This document shows positions 35,520-43,982 of a stretch of 64,000 nucleotides of DNA, in pieces. How positions within the stretch are numbered: position 1 is the stretch's first letter; every line of letters begins with the position of its first letter. A model generated the notes under the pieces. It was not told the origin of the DNA. It did no database searches and was given only the letters and a program-made list of their open reading frames with translations. Both the position numbers and the translations under genes were made by a program. This DNA is from Pacificispira sp002696645 (lineage in GTDB: Bacteria > Pseudomonadota > Alphaproteobacteria > UBA8366 > Aestuariispiraceae): assembly GCF_048892425.1 (NCBI RefSeq), contig NZ_JBLZHU010000001.1, positions 310,001-374,000 on the forward strand, given 5' to 3'.

Positions 35520-36566
35520 TCAACGCACCGTTAACACGATTTTCCCGACATAGCCTTTTTCTCCAAAAGCCTTTTGAGCGGCGGCAATATCGCGCAATGG
35601 ATAGGTTTCCGCGACCAGGGGGGCTATTTCCTTGCGCTCGATTCGCTGTACCAGATTGCCAAAGACCTGTGGCTCCAGAACCGTACATCCGTAAAAGCTC
35701 AAATCCTTAAGATACAGGGTCCGAACATCCAGTTCCACAATCGGGCCAGCGACGGCCCCTGCAACCGCATACCGCCCAGCCGGGCGCAACACGTCCAGCA
35801 GGCTGGGCCATTTCTGACCGGCGACCAGATCAATCACGACATCCATACTGTTTCGACCCAATTCGGCGATCAGATCATTGCTGCGATCAACGGTTCTGAT
35901 CGCGCCCAGGGATTTAAGAGTCTCGGCTTTTGACGGGCTTGTGACGGCAATCACTGTGGCCCCTCTGGCGCGGGCCAGTTGAATGGCAGCAGAGCCGACA
36001 CCGCCGGATGCGCCGGTGATCAACACGGTGTCATCCGGACCAACATTGGTGCGCGTCAGCATATTTTCCGCCGTTGAATAGGAGCATGGAAATGACGCCA
36101 ATTGCGCATCCGTTAAATCGCTCACAATCCGATAGGCATGACGGGACGCCACGCGGGTGTAGTCGGCAAAGCCGCCATTGCATTCAGAGCCCAGAAACCA
36201 CGGCGTTTTCAACCTTTCCCCATTGGCTTCCAGCAAGCAGGGTTCGATCAGGACCTGTTCCCCAATGCGCTTGGGGTCTACACCTTCACCGGTGGCAACA
36301 ATCTGACCGCAGACATCAATCCCCTGGATCAGTGGGAAGGCTATCGGCGCGCCCGACCATGTGGCGTCGTCTGCATCGCCATCCCCCTTTGAATACCAGG
36401 CAAGGCGGGTATTGATGTCGGTATTGTTCACCCCCGCAGCGCTGACACGGACAATCACATCCCCTTTTCCGGGCGTGGGGACGGTCAGGTCGTCGCGCCA
36501 TTCCAGCATTTCCAGCCCGCCGTGACCGGTCAGAACAACGCCGCTCATTTTCTGCGGTAAGGTCAT
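35520..36566 (-). CDS. zinc-free MDR oxidoreductase (quinone oxidoreductase-like)
   Basis: A 348-residue medium-chain dehydrogenase/reductase. The catalytic N-terminal domain contains VRVSAAGVNNTDINTRLAWY, in place of zinc-ligand motifs, and the Rossmann domain has VLITGASGGVGSAAIQLARARGA, typical of NADPH-dependent quinone or enone reductases. The start at ATG 36566 has AAGGAGC five bases upstream; the frame continues upstream without such support. Substrate cannot be told from sequence. It is divergent from ilvC. Confidence 0.86.
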   Translation of the reverse strand: MTLPQKMSGVVLTGHGGLEMLEWRDDLTVPTPGKGDVIVRVSAAGVNNTDINTRLAWYSKGDGDADDATWSGAPIAFPLIQGIDVCGQIVATGEGVDPKRIGEQVLIEPCLLEANGERLKTPWFLGSECNGGFADYTRVASRHAYRIVSDLTDAQLASFPCSYSTAENMLTRTNVGPDDTVLITGASGGVGSAAIQLARARGATVIAVTSPSKAETLKSLGAIRTVDRSNDLIAELGRNSMDVVIDLVAGQKWPSLLDVLRPAGRYAVAGAVAGPIVELDVRTLYLKDLSFYGCTVLEPQVFGNLVQRIERKEIAPLVAETYPLRDIAAAQKAFGEKGYVGKIVLTVR

Positions 36567-36688
36567 GTAACGCTCCTTCGCCGTGTATCGGTTGCTAGCA
36601 TATGACTCTATTGCCTGGTTTAAGAGTCCTGATGCAGAACTTTCGGCAATTTTCGCGACAGATTGTTGCGTCACAAGCCTTATGATCG

Positions 36689-36710
36689 CAATGACACAAC
36701 TCTGTCATTG
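36689..36710. promoter_or_regulatory. perfect 8-bp dyad upstream of ilvC
   Basis: CAATGACA and TGTCATTG form an exact inverted repeat around a six-base centre (CAACTC). It lies about 90 bases before the ilvC start and 123 bases before the divergent oxidoreductase start. The symmetry suits an operator for a dimeric regulator; no regulator is identified. Confidence 0.4.
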
Positions 36711-36800
36711 ATCCATCCGCCCAAGACCGCTAGAGAGACGCGGTTTTGGCAGTCAATGCCATCTATTTTGAACGACAGATTGAAAAGGGAGCGCCCAATC

Positions 36801-37820
36801 ATGCGCGTGTATTACGATCGTGATGCCGATGTTAATCTGATCAAGACCAAGAAGGTCGCGATCATCGGTTTCGGAAGCCAGGGCCATGCCCATGCGATGA
36901 ACCTGCGGGACAGCGGAGTGAAAGACATTGTTGTTGGCCTGCGTGAAGGCTCTGCCACCCGCAAAAAGGCGGAAGCAGCCGGCCTGAAATGCATGACCGC
37001 AACGGAAGCCGCGAAATGGGCGGATCTGGTCATGATGCTGACCCCTGACGAATTGCAGGGCGACATCTACCGGGACGAATTGCATGGCAACATGAAGGAA
37101 GGCGCAGCGATTGCTTTCGCCCATGGCCTGAACATTCATTTCAACTTGATCGAAGCCCGCGCCGATTTGGACGTATTCATGATCGCCCCGAAAGGCCCAG
37201 GCCACACGGTTCGCTCTGAATATCTGCGGGGCGGCGGGGTTCCGACCCTGGTTGCTGTCGATCGCGATGCTTCTGGTAATGCGCTGGAACTGGCGCTGTC
37301 CTATGCGTGCGCCAATGGCGGCGGCAAGGCCGGGATCATCGAAACCAGCTTCAAGGAAGAATGTGAAACCGATTTGTTCGGGGAGCAGGTTGTTCTGTGC
37401 GGCGGTTTGATCGAACTGATCCGCGCTGGTTTTGAAACCCTGGTCGAAGCCGGTTATGCACCGGAAATGGCCTATTTCGAATGCCTGCACGAAGTGAAGC
37501 TGATCGTCGATCTGATCTATGAAGGCGGCATCGCCAACATGAACTACTCGATTTCCAACACGGCGGAATATGGCGAATATGTCACCGGTCCGCGCATCAT
37601 CACTGATGACACCAAGGCGGAAATGAAGCGTGTTCTGCATGACATTCAGTCGGGCAAATTCACCCGTGACTGGATGCTGGAAAACAAGGTCAACCAGACC
37701 AGCTTCAAGGCAACCCGTCGCCTGAATGACGCGCATCCGATTGAAGAAGTCGGCACCAAGCTGCGCGCCATGATGCCCTGGATTTCTGAAAAGGCCTTGG
37801 TCGACAAAACCAAGAACTAA
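36801..37820 (+). CDS. ilvC: ketol-acid reductoisomerase (NADP+)
   Basis: A class I enzyme (339 residues) that converts acetolactate or acetohydroxybutyrate to the dihydroxy acids of the valine, leucine and isoleucine pathways. The nucleotide fold is VAIIGFGSQGHAHAMNL, and the cofactor loop GLREGSATRKK carries the Arg/Ser pattern of NADPH use. Metal-binding acidic residues lie in ECLHEVKLIVDLIYEGG. ATG 36801 has AAGGGAG upstream. A strong intrinsic terminator follows the gene, so it is probably monocistronic. Confidence 0.97.
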   Translation: MRVYYDRDADVNLIKTKKVAIIGFGSQGHAHAMNLRDSGVKDIVVGLREGSATRKKAEAAGLKCMTATEAAKWADLVMMLTPDELQGDIYRDELHGNMKEGAAIAFAHGLNIHFNLIEARADLDVFMIAPKGPGHTVRSEYLRGGGVPTLVAVDRDASGNALELALSYACANGGGKAGIIETSFKEECETDLFGEQVVLCGGLIELIRAGFETLVEAGYAPEMAYFECLHEVKLIVDLIYEGGIANMNYSISNTAEYGEYVTGPRIITDDTKAEMKRVLHDIQSGKFTRDWMLENKVNQTSFKATRRLNDAHPIEEVGTKLRAMMPWISEKALVDKTKN

Positions 37821-37846
37821 GCCTTTCCGACATACCGACTACAAAG

Positions 37847-37881
37847 CCCCTCTCTCAGCCTTGCTGGGGGAGGGGTTTTTT
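37847..37881 (+). terminator. rho-independent terminator of ilvC
   Basis: A 13-bp stem (37847-37859 with 37863-37875, two G-U pairs) around a CTT loop is followed by six T. It lies 27 bases after the ilvC stop and just before the acetyltransferase gene. Confidence 0.92.
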
Positions 37882-37929
37882 GTACTATGCCCCCTCCAAG
37901 TTACCAGCCCCTTCAGGGATTATATCCGA

Positions 37930-38397
37930 ATGAAAAACAGGGTCACCCTGCGTCAAGCCGCGCCAGAAGAAGCGGAAGAGATCACGGCCTTGATGCTGCG
38001 ATCCAAGGCACATTGGGGCTATTCAAAGGAGTTCATGGAACATTGTCTTGCGACCCTGTTTATCGAGCGCCGTGTGATAGAGACCGATACAGTGATTGTC
38101 GCTGTTTCTGATGCGGATTCACGATTGCTGGGTGTCCAGCATGTGATTTGCTCTTCCCCCGATGCGTCTTTGGATAAGCTGTTTGTGGATGATACCGCAA
38201 TCGGGATGGGAGTCGGGGCTGCCCTGTATGCAGATGCTGTGATACGCGCAAAGGCGCAGGCATGTACACGGATGACAATCGTATCTGACCCGCATGCTGT
38301 GCCGTTCTATCAAAGCAGAGGCGCGGTCCTGATTGGGGAGGTTGCGTCAGACAGTATTCCGGGCCGAATGCTGCCCTTGCTGGAGCATGTCTTCTAG
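37930..38397 (+). CDS. GNAT family N-acetyltransferase
   Basis: A 155-residue acetyltransferase-like protein. The N-terminus VTLRQAAPEEAEEITALM and the C-terminal TIVSDPHAVPFYQSRGAVLIGE are typical GNAT landmarks; the pyrophosphate-binding loop would be in DDTAIGMGVGAALYADAV. The substrate is unknown. ATG 37930 has AGGGA upstream; translation further upstream would run through the ilvC terminator. The last four bases overlap the convergent ftsY gene. Confidence 0.82.
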   Translation: MKNRVTLRQAAPEEAEEITALMLRSKAHWGYSKEFMEHCLATLFIERRVIETDTVIVAVSDADSRLLGVQHVICSSPDASLDKLFVDDTAIGMGVGAALYADAVIRAKAQACTRMTIVSDPHAVPFYQSRGAVLIGEVASDSIPGRMLPLLEHVF

Positions 38398-39326
38398 GAA
38401 GTCACGCTCAAGCCCATCAGGCTGCGGGCAAAATCGCGGGCTTCGAAGGGGCGCATATCTTCGGCTTGTTCGCCAACCCCAATGGCATGTACCGGCAGGC
38501 CGAATGTGTCGGCCAGTGCGACCAGAACGCCGCCCTTGGCGGTTCCATCCAGTTTTGTTACGACCAGACCGGTCACTTTCACCATTTCGCCAAAGACCTT
38601 GACCTGTTGCAGGGCGTTTTGGCCAACGGTGGCGTCCAGCACCATGATCGTGTCATGGGGGGCACTGTCATCCTGTTTGCCCAGAACCCGCACAACCTTC
38701 TGCAATTCCTGCATCAGGCCGGCCTTGTTGTGCAGCCGCCCGGCGGTGTCGACCAGCAGGACATCAACGCCAGCCTCTTTGGCCTCGGTCAGCGCCTCAA
38801 ACGCCAGGGAGGCGGCGTCACTGCCGGTATCGCGGGCAATGACGGGGCATCCGGTGCGTTCGCCCCAGATCTTCAATTGTTCAACGGCGGCGGCGCGGAA
38901 CGTATCCCCGGCAGCCAGCATGACCGTTAGGCCCTGGTCTTTATAATGCTTTGCCAATTTTCCGATCGTGGTGGTCTTACCTGATCCATTCACCCCGACA
39001 ACCAGAACGACATGCGGCTTTTTCGTTCTGTCGATCACAAGCGGTTTCGCAACCGGTTCCAGGACAGAGGTCACATGGGCTGCAAAGGCTTCGCGCACTT
39101 CATCGCCGCCGATTTCCTTGTCAAAGCGGGTGCGCGCCAGTTCGGCGGTCATGCGCGCCGCCATGCCAGGGCCCAGATCAGAGCCGATCAGGACGTCTTC
39201 CAATTCCTCCAGCGCAGCATCATCCAGCCGACGCTTGCCAGTAAAGATACCGGCAACACCATCGGTCAGCCGTGCGGAGGTCTTCGCCAGACCCTGCTTT
39301 AGTTTTTCAAACCACCCTAACGCCAT
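38394..39326 (-). CDS. ftsY: signal recognition particle receptor FtsY
   Basis: An SRP-type GTPase (310 residues) that docks Ffh-ribosome complexes at the membrane. The N domain (about 1-90) has a short amphipathic start MALGWFEKLKQGLAK; GTPase motifs are GVNGSGKTTTIGKLAKHY, DTFRAAAVEQL, DTAGRLHNK and TKLDGTAKGG. The long acidic A domain of E. coli FtsY is absent, as in other alphaproteobacteria. Its partner ffh is 3 kb away in this window. Confidence 0.96.
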   Translation of the reverse strand: MALGWFEKLKQGLAKTSARLTDGVAGIFTGKRRLDDAALEELEDVLIGSDLGPGMAARMTAELARTRFDKEIGGDEVREAFAAHVTSVLEPVAKPLVIDRTKKPHVVLVVGVNGSGKTTTIGKLAKHYKDQGLTVMLAAGDTFRAAAVEQLKIWGERTGCPVIARDTGSDAASLAFEALTEAKEAGVDVLLVDTAGRLHNKAGLMQELQKVVRVLGKQDDSAPHDTIMVLDATVGQNALQQVKVFGEMVKVTGLVVTKLDGTAKGGVLVALADTFGLPVHAIGVGEQAEDMRPFEARDFARSLMGLSVTS

Positions 39327-39378
39327 GTCTCACTGTCTTTCGATTTTACTATTTCAGGCTCCGCATTTGGTTTGTTGC

Positions 39379-39464
39379 CCCTGGACCCCGGATCAAGTCC
39401 GGGGGGGACGCATTGAAGGTATCATTTTTTGAAGACGTCATTCCCGCGCAGGCGGGAATCCAGG
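39379..39464. repeat. pair of REP-like palindromes between ftsY and mtaB
   Basis: Two different palindromes sit in the 160-base gap: CCCCGGA-TCAAG-TCCGGGG (39386-39404) and ATTCCCGC-GCAG-GCGGGAAT (39440-39459). The outer flanks CCTGGA (39380-39385) and TCCAGG (39459-39464) are also inverted, so the pair forms a composite BIME-like unit. Similar sequences are common as dispersed repeats in alphaproteobacterial genomes. Confidence 0.75.
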
Positions 39465-39488
39465 ACCGCCAGCACAAATCAATACGTT

Positions 39489-40775
39489 CTACGCCGCCGC
39501 CAGCTTGCTTAGGACTTCTCCTCGTATAACACCATCTTTGATCTCTCCCAATCGCGCGCGGACCAGGGTGCCATCGGGCATATCGCCGATCAGGCGCACG
39601 GGCGCGAAACCTTCGCTATGTCCCAGGCCATTGCGCTCTATCAGAACATTGGCTTCTGTTCCGCGCAGAGAGGAAAGGTACTTCGCCTCTGCCTTCGCCC
39701 CTGCTTCGCGCAGTTTGCGGGCGCGGGCCTTGCGGTCCGCCTTGGGCACTTGATTGGGAATGCGGGCAGCGGGCGTACCGGGGCGTTCCGAATAGGGGAA
39801 GATATGCATCCAGGTCAGGCCAGCCTCTTCAATGATGTTCAGGCTGTTCTGGAACATGTCTTCGGTTTCGGTGGGGAATCCGGCGATCAGATCCGCCCCG
39901 AAGACGATTTCCGGCCGATTGGCGCGCAGGGTTTCAATCAGGTTGATCGCATCAGCACGGGAATGCCGTCGCTTCATGCGTTTTAAGATCATATCATCGC
40001 CTGATTGCAGCGACAGATGCAGGTGGGGCATCAGGCGTTCTTCTTCGGCCATGGCGCGGAACAGGTCCGGGTCCAGTTCAATGCAATCCACCGAAGAAAT
40101 GCGCAGTCTGGGTAGGTCCGGCACCAGCTTCAGGATGCGCCGAACCAGTTGTCCCAAACCCTGTTCCCCCGGCAGATCCCCGCCATAGGAGGTGATGTCG
40201 ACGCCGCTGATGACAACTTCCTGTACGCCATTTTCCACCAGGGTCCGAATCTGCCCAATCACCTCTCCGGCGGGCACAGATCGGCTGTTGCCGCGCCCAT
40301 AGGGAATGATGCAGAAGGTGCAACGATGGTCACAGCCATTCTGTACCTGAACGAAGGCCCGGGTGCGCTCGGCAAATCCATCGATCAAATGTCCGGCGGT
40401 TTCGGTGACCGACATGATGTCATTGACCACGACACGCTCTTCAGCAGCGGCGCCATAGGTTTCTGGCCGCAGCTTCTCCTGATTGCCAACAACGCGGCTG
40501 ACTTCCGGCATGGCGGCATAGGTGCCTGGGTCGATCTGGGCCGCGCAACCGGTGACCATGATTTCAGCGTCGGGATTGTCCCGGCGCAGCTTGCGGATTG
40601 TCTGGCGCGCCTGGCGTTCTGCCTCCGCCGTTACAGCGCAGGTATTGACGACAATCAGGTTCTCACGACCGCCTGCCGTAGCCAGATTACGGATCGCCTC
40701 TGACTCAAAGGCATTCAGGCGACAGCCGAAGGTGATGATTTCCAGGGCGTTCGTTGTGTCGGGGGTCTTGGTCAC
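39489..40775 (-). CDS. mtaB: tRNA t6A37 methylthiotransferase MtaB
   Basis: A 428-residue radical-SAM methylthiotransferase of the MiaB/MtaB group, which adds a methylthio group to t6A37 of tRNA. The N-terminal UPF0004 domain carries cluster cysteines C18, C46 and C77; the radical-SAM cysteines are C148, C152 and C155 in NGCDHRCTFC; a TRAM domain ends the protein. The N-terminal ITFGCRLN favours MtaB over MiaB and RimO. It overlaps dapF by four bases (ATGA), so the two are co-expressed. Confidence 0.92.
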   Translation of the reverse strand: MTKTPDTTNALEIITFGCRLNAFESEAIRNLATAGGRENLIVVNTCAVTAEAERQARQTIRKLRRDNPDAEIMVTGCAAQIDPGTYAAMPEVSRVVGNQEKLRPETYGAAAEERVVVNDIMSVTETAGHLIDGFAERTRAFVQVQNGCDHRCTFCIIPYGRGNSRSVPAGEVIGQIRTLVENGVQEVVISGVDITSYGGDLPGEQGLGQLVRRILKLVPDLPRLRISSVDCIELDPDLFRAMAEEERLMPHLHLSLQSGDDMILKRMKRRHSRADAINLIETLRANRPEIVFGADLIAGFPTETEDMFQNSLNIIEEAGLTWMHIFPYSERPGTPAARIPNQVPKADRKARARKLREAGAKAEAKYLSSLRGTEANVLIERNGLGHSEGFAPVRLIGDMPDGTLVRARLGEIKDGVIRGEVLSKLAAA

Positions 40776-41596
40776 AGCGCCATCTCCCCGATAAAGCTAA
40801 GGGCGGTCGGCCCGGTCATCAGGACATGACCATCCTCCTGCCGCCACTGGATAGACATTTCACCGCCATCCACGCGAATTTTGACGGGTGCAGAGGCTGC
40901 ATCGACCAACCCGCGTCGATGGGCGGCAACAGCCGTTGCGCAGGTGCCAGATCCGCAAGCCAGCGTGATTCCCGCGCCACGCTCCCAGACCCGCAGGCGC
41001 AACTGCCCATCGGGAGAGAGGGATGCGATTTCGACATTTGTGCGCCTTGGGAACAACCGATGATGTTCCAGGATCGGTCCTAGCGTTGGCAGGTCAATCG
41101 CCTCGGCATCTTCAACAAAAAACACACAATGCGGGTTGCCCATTCCCACGGCGACCGGGTCGGAAAGGGGGCCTTGGGAAATGTTGAGATGCAGTGTGTC
41201 CATAGCAGAGGCCAAAGGCACATCCTGCCAGTCCAGCAAGGCAGCGCCCATATCGATGGTGACCATGTCATCCTGACGCCGCCCCAACAGGCGCCCCCTG
41301 ATCGTATCGATGGTGCAGGTGGCTTTGCCCAGTTCGGTCATCACCTGATCGGCGACACAGCGCGTGCCGTTGCCACAGGCCTCTGCCTCACTGCCATCTG
41401 GATTATAGATTCGCAGGAATATATCGGCGTCTTGCGACTGGGCCGGTTGTATCACCATCAACTGGTCAAAACCGATACCGAAATGTCGATCCCCAATCAG
41501 GCGGATGCGGGATTCCGGCAGGTCAATCGGCTCTGCCCGTGCGTCCAGCACGACAAAGTCGTTCCCAAGCCCATGCATCTTCTTGAACGCCACCAT
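40772..41596 (-). CDS. dapF: diaminopimelate epimerase
   Basis: A 274-residue epimerase that converts LL- to meso-diaminopimelate for lysine and for the MurE step. The two catalytic cysteines are C74 in ACGNGTRC and the one in LACGSGTC near residue 215; FKKMHGLGNDFVVLD is the family N-terminus. I use ATG 41596, which has GAGGA five bases upstream; the frame extends to a TTG at 41611. It heads a likely dapF-mtaB-ftsY transcription unit. Confidence 0.96.
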   Translation of the reverse strand: MVAFKKMHGLGNDFVVLDARAEPIDLPESRIRLIGDRHFGIGFDQLMVIQPAQSQDADIFLRIYNPDGSEAEACGNGTRCVADQVMTELGKATCTIDTIRGRLLGRRQDDMVTIDMGAALLDWQDVPLASAMDTLHLNISQGPLSDPVAVGMGNPHCVFFVEDAEAIDLPTLGPILEHHRLFPRRTNVEIASLSPDGQLRLRVWERGAGITLACGSGTCATAVAAHRRGLVDAASAPVKIRVDGGEMSIQWRQEDGHVLMTGPTALSFIGEMAL

Positions 41597-41665
41597 GGTC
41601 GTCCTCGCCAAAACAGTCTTAAAATAGCTGCGCCACCCGCAATCAGGGTGCCCGTTTCAGGGCCC

Positions 41666-41694
41666 TATATAAGACGGGTTGGCTGCTGACGCAA
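41666..41694 (-). promoter_or_regulatory. weak candidate promoter of dapF
   Basis: On the minus strand TTGCGT (41689-41694) and TATATA (41666-41671) are 17 bases apart, about 70 bases before the dapF ATG. The matches are partial. Confidence 0.3.
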
Positions 41695-41743
41695 TTTGAC
41701 TGTTGTTTCAGGGCAAATGCAGGGGGCGACTCTCGGTAGGTTG

Positions 41744-42130
41744 TTATGCGTAAAGCTCGCTCTCACTGATTTCCAATACCATTCTGAAAAAGGCGCGGCG
41801 TTGATACGGGGCCTCAATCGCATTGAAATATCCGGCCAGCATGCGCGCTTCATCATCGGAATCCGGATTGGTGCCTTCAACCAAGTCCAATCCATCATAG
41901 AACGTTTCCACCGGGTGATTCAGGGCGCGCGCGATAAGAAATAACGCACTGGCGGAAATTCTGTTCTCTCCCGATTCATATTTACGGATTTGCTTAAAGC
42001 TGAGGCCGATATCCTGACCCAACTGCGCCTGTGTGATTTTTTGGGCGCGGCGCAAGCGTTTGACATTCGCCCCAACCAATTTATCGACATCTGTTGGCTG
42101 TCGGCGCGTGCCTTTGTGTTGCTGAGCCAT
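41744..42130 (-). CDS. XRE/Cro-type helix-turn-helix regulator
   Basis: A 128-residue DNA-binding protein with an XRE domain at about residues 18-75 (GANVKRLRRAQKITQAQLGQ then LSFKQIRKYESGENRISAS). This is a common alphaproteobacterial one-domain regulator type; targets are unknown. AAAGAGGG lies just upstream of ATG 42130. A palindrome ACCGAAATCGGT (42168-42179) about 40 bases upstream is a plausible autoregulatory operator, inferred from symmetry only. It is divergent from ffh. Confidence 0.85.
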   Translation of the reverse strand: MAQQHKGTRRQPTDVDKLVGANVKRLRRAQKITQAQLGQDIGLSFKQIRKYESGENRISASALFLIARALNHPVETFYDGLDLVEGTNPDSDDEARMLAGYFNAIEAPYQRRAFFRMVLEISESELYA

Positions 42131-42432
42131 GAATTTCCCTCTTTAATGGTATAACTATTATTTGCACACCGAAATCGGTTATTCAATGTTTAATGGCGCA
42201 AAAAATTATTTGTACGTAAAAGGGGAAATTTAATCACCGGGTTTGCCGCTGAACCGTCCGGCCCCCAAGCAAGTGTGACAGTTGTGCTTGACCGGCGGGG
42301 TGGAACGCCTTAGAAACCGCCTCACATCAGGCAGTCACATCTGCAGAAGGTCCTAAGGGGTCCCGCCGGTCCGCGAGTTTCGCGCACCGGCGCGTTTTGC
42401 GTTGTGTGTGCTTTGCTGAAGCAGGAGCGTGC
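42131..42432. other. divergent XRE-ffh intergenic region
   Basis: About 300 bases without a supportable gene. It contains the palindrome at 42168-42179, an A+T-rich stretch to about 42235, an inverted repeat CAAGCA/TGCTTG near 42270-42295, and a strong hairpin 40 bases before ffh (42364-42392). I looked for a signal recognition particle RNA here and saw no match to its GGAA-loop core. Confidence 0.55.
42364..42398 (+). terminator. terminator-like hairpin in ffh leader
   Basis: CGCCGGT-C-CGCGA-GTT-TCGCG-C-ACCGGCG (42364-42392) forms a near-perfect stem with one C-C mismatch, followed within two bases by TTTT. It ends 34 bases before the ffh ATG. It could terminate a short upstream transcript or act as an attenuator or structured leader for ffh. 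Confidence 0.5.
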
Positions 42433-43896
42433 ATGTTTGAGTCATTGTCAGATCGGCTGGGCGGCGTATTCGATGCCCTGAAACGACGGGGTTCGCTGAA
42501 GGCGGGCGACGTTGATGCCGCTATGCGTGACATTCGCGTGGCGCTGCTGGAAGCCGATGTCGCACTGCCAGTCGTGAAAGACTTCATTGCCAGCGTGCGC
42601 GAACAGGCCGTTGGCGAGGCTGTGCTGCGATCCGTGACGCCGGGTCAGCAGGTGGTCAAGATCGTCAGCGATGCCTTGACTGCGTTGCTGAGTTCAGACG
42701 ATCAGGACCTGAACCTGATCGGGGAGCCGCCCTTTGCGATCCTGATGGTCGGGTTGCAAGGGTCTGGTAAGACGACGACGACGGCGAAGCTTGGTAAGCG
42801 CCTGACGGAAAAAGACCGCAAGAAGGTGCTGATGGCGTCCCTGGACGTGTATCGCCCGGCGGCACAAGAACAGCTTAAAATTCTGGGCGAACAGACCGGC
42901 GTTGCGACCTTGCCGATCGTAGCAGGGCAACAGCCCGTCGCGATTGCCAAGCGGGCGCTGAACGCAGCGCGACTGGGCGGGTATGACATCGTCCTGTTGG
43001 ATACCGCGGGTCGCCTGCATGTCGATGAACAATTGATGGGAGAAGTCGCCGCCGTGCGCGATGCGGCTGTCCCGCGCGAGACCCTGCTGGTGGCCGACAG
43101 CATGACCGGTCAGGATGCGGTAACGGTCGCTAAAAGCTTCCAGGATCGCGTGGGCCTGAGTGGTATCGTCCTGACGCGCGTTGATGGCGATGCCCGCGGT
43201 GGTGCGGCATTGTCCATGCGTCAGATCACCGGCAAGCCGATCAAATTCCTGGGCACCGGCGAAAAGATGGACGAGATCGAGCCCTTTAAGGCTGATCGCG
43301 TTGCCGGTCGCATTCTGGGGATGGGCGATGTCGTTTCCCTGGTGGAGCGCGCTGCCGAGTCTATTGATCAGGCCGAGGCCGAAAAGATCGCCCGCAAAAT
43401 GCAGAAGGGCGAATACGACCTGGAAGACATGGCCCAGCAGCTCAAACAGATGCGCAAAATGGGCGGCATGGAAGGTCTGATGGGCATGTTGCCCGGCATT
43501 GCCAAAATGAAAAAGCAAATGGCCGGTGCCAATCTGGACCCGAAGGCGTTGATCCGGCAGGAAGCGATCATCTCTTCCATGACCCCTCAGGAACGACGCA
43601 ACCCGAAGGTATTGCACGCCTCGCGCAAGCGTCGCGTGGCTGCTGGGTCGGGCACCAGTGTTCAGGACATCAACAAGCTGCTGAAACAGCACCAAACGAT
43701 GGCCAAGATGATGAAGCAGGTCTCCAAAATGGGCAAAAAGGGCATGATGGGTATGCCCGGCGGCATGGGTGGAGATATGAGCGCCCTGATGGGCGGTGCG
43801 AATATGGGGGGCGGATCCATGGGCAAGGGCCCGGGTCAGCTTCCAGGATTGGGAGGGATGCCCCCTGGTTTCCCCCCCGGCTTTCCGAAGAAATAG
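42433..43896 (+). CDS. ffh: signal recognition particle protein Ffh
   Basis: The SRP54 homologue (487 residues) that binds SRP RNA and signal sequences. The N domain (1-85) is followed by the G domain with GLQGSGKTTTTAKLG, DVYRPAAQEQL, DTAGRLHVD and TRVDGDARGG, and by a methionine-rich M domain (about 300-430). The C-terminal tail is Gly/Met/Pro-rich. ATG 42433 has AGGAG upstream. The gene heads the ffh-rpsP-rimM-trmD-rplS block. Confidence 0.97.
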   Translation: MFESLSDRLGGVFDALKRRGSLKAGDVDAAMRDIRVALLEADVALPVVKDFIASVREQAVGEAVLRSVTPGQQVVKIVSDALTALLSSDDQDLNLIGEPPFAILMVGLQGSGKTTTTAKLGKRLTEKDRKKVLMASLDVYRPAAQEQLKILGEQTGVATLPIVAGQQPVAIAKRALNAARLGGYDIVLLDTAGRLHVDEQLMGEVAAVRDAAVPRETLLVADSMTGQDAVTVAKSFQDRVGLSGIVLTRVDGDARGGAALSMRQITGKPIKFLGTGEKMDEIEPFKADRVAGRILGMGDVVSLVERAAESIDQAEAEKIARKMQKGEYDLEDMAQQLKQMRKMGGMEGLMGMLPGIAKMKKQMAGANLDPKALIRQEAIISSMTPQERRNPKVLHASRKRRVAAGSGTSVQDINKLLKQHQTMAKMMKQVSKMGKKGMMGMPGGMGGDMSALMGGANMGGGSMGKGPGQLPGLGGMPPGFPPGFPKK

Positions 43897-43982
43897 CGTT
43901 TAAAGCTACAACCCGGTCGGATGCGTTTTCCGATCAAATAATAACCGAGTACCAGCGTTTCAATTAGGACTGGAGAACACGA

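Noticed and set aside
39272..39529. 85-codon plus-strand frame across the ftsY-mtaB gap
   Set aside because: It is made largely of the REP-like palindromes and the antisense of ftsY, and has no ribosome site.
42131..42432. Signal recognition particle RNA gene next to ffh
   Set aside because: I looked for the conserved GGAA loop flanked by the AGG/AGCAG internal loops on both strands and did not find it.
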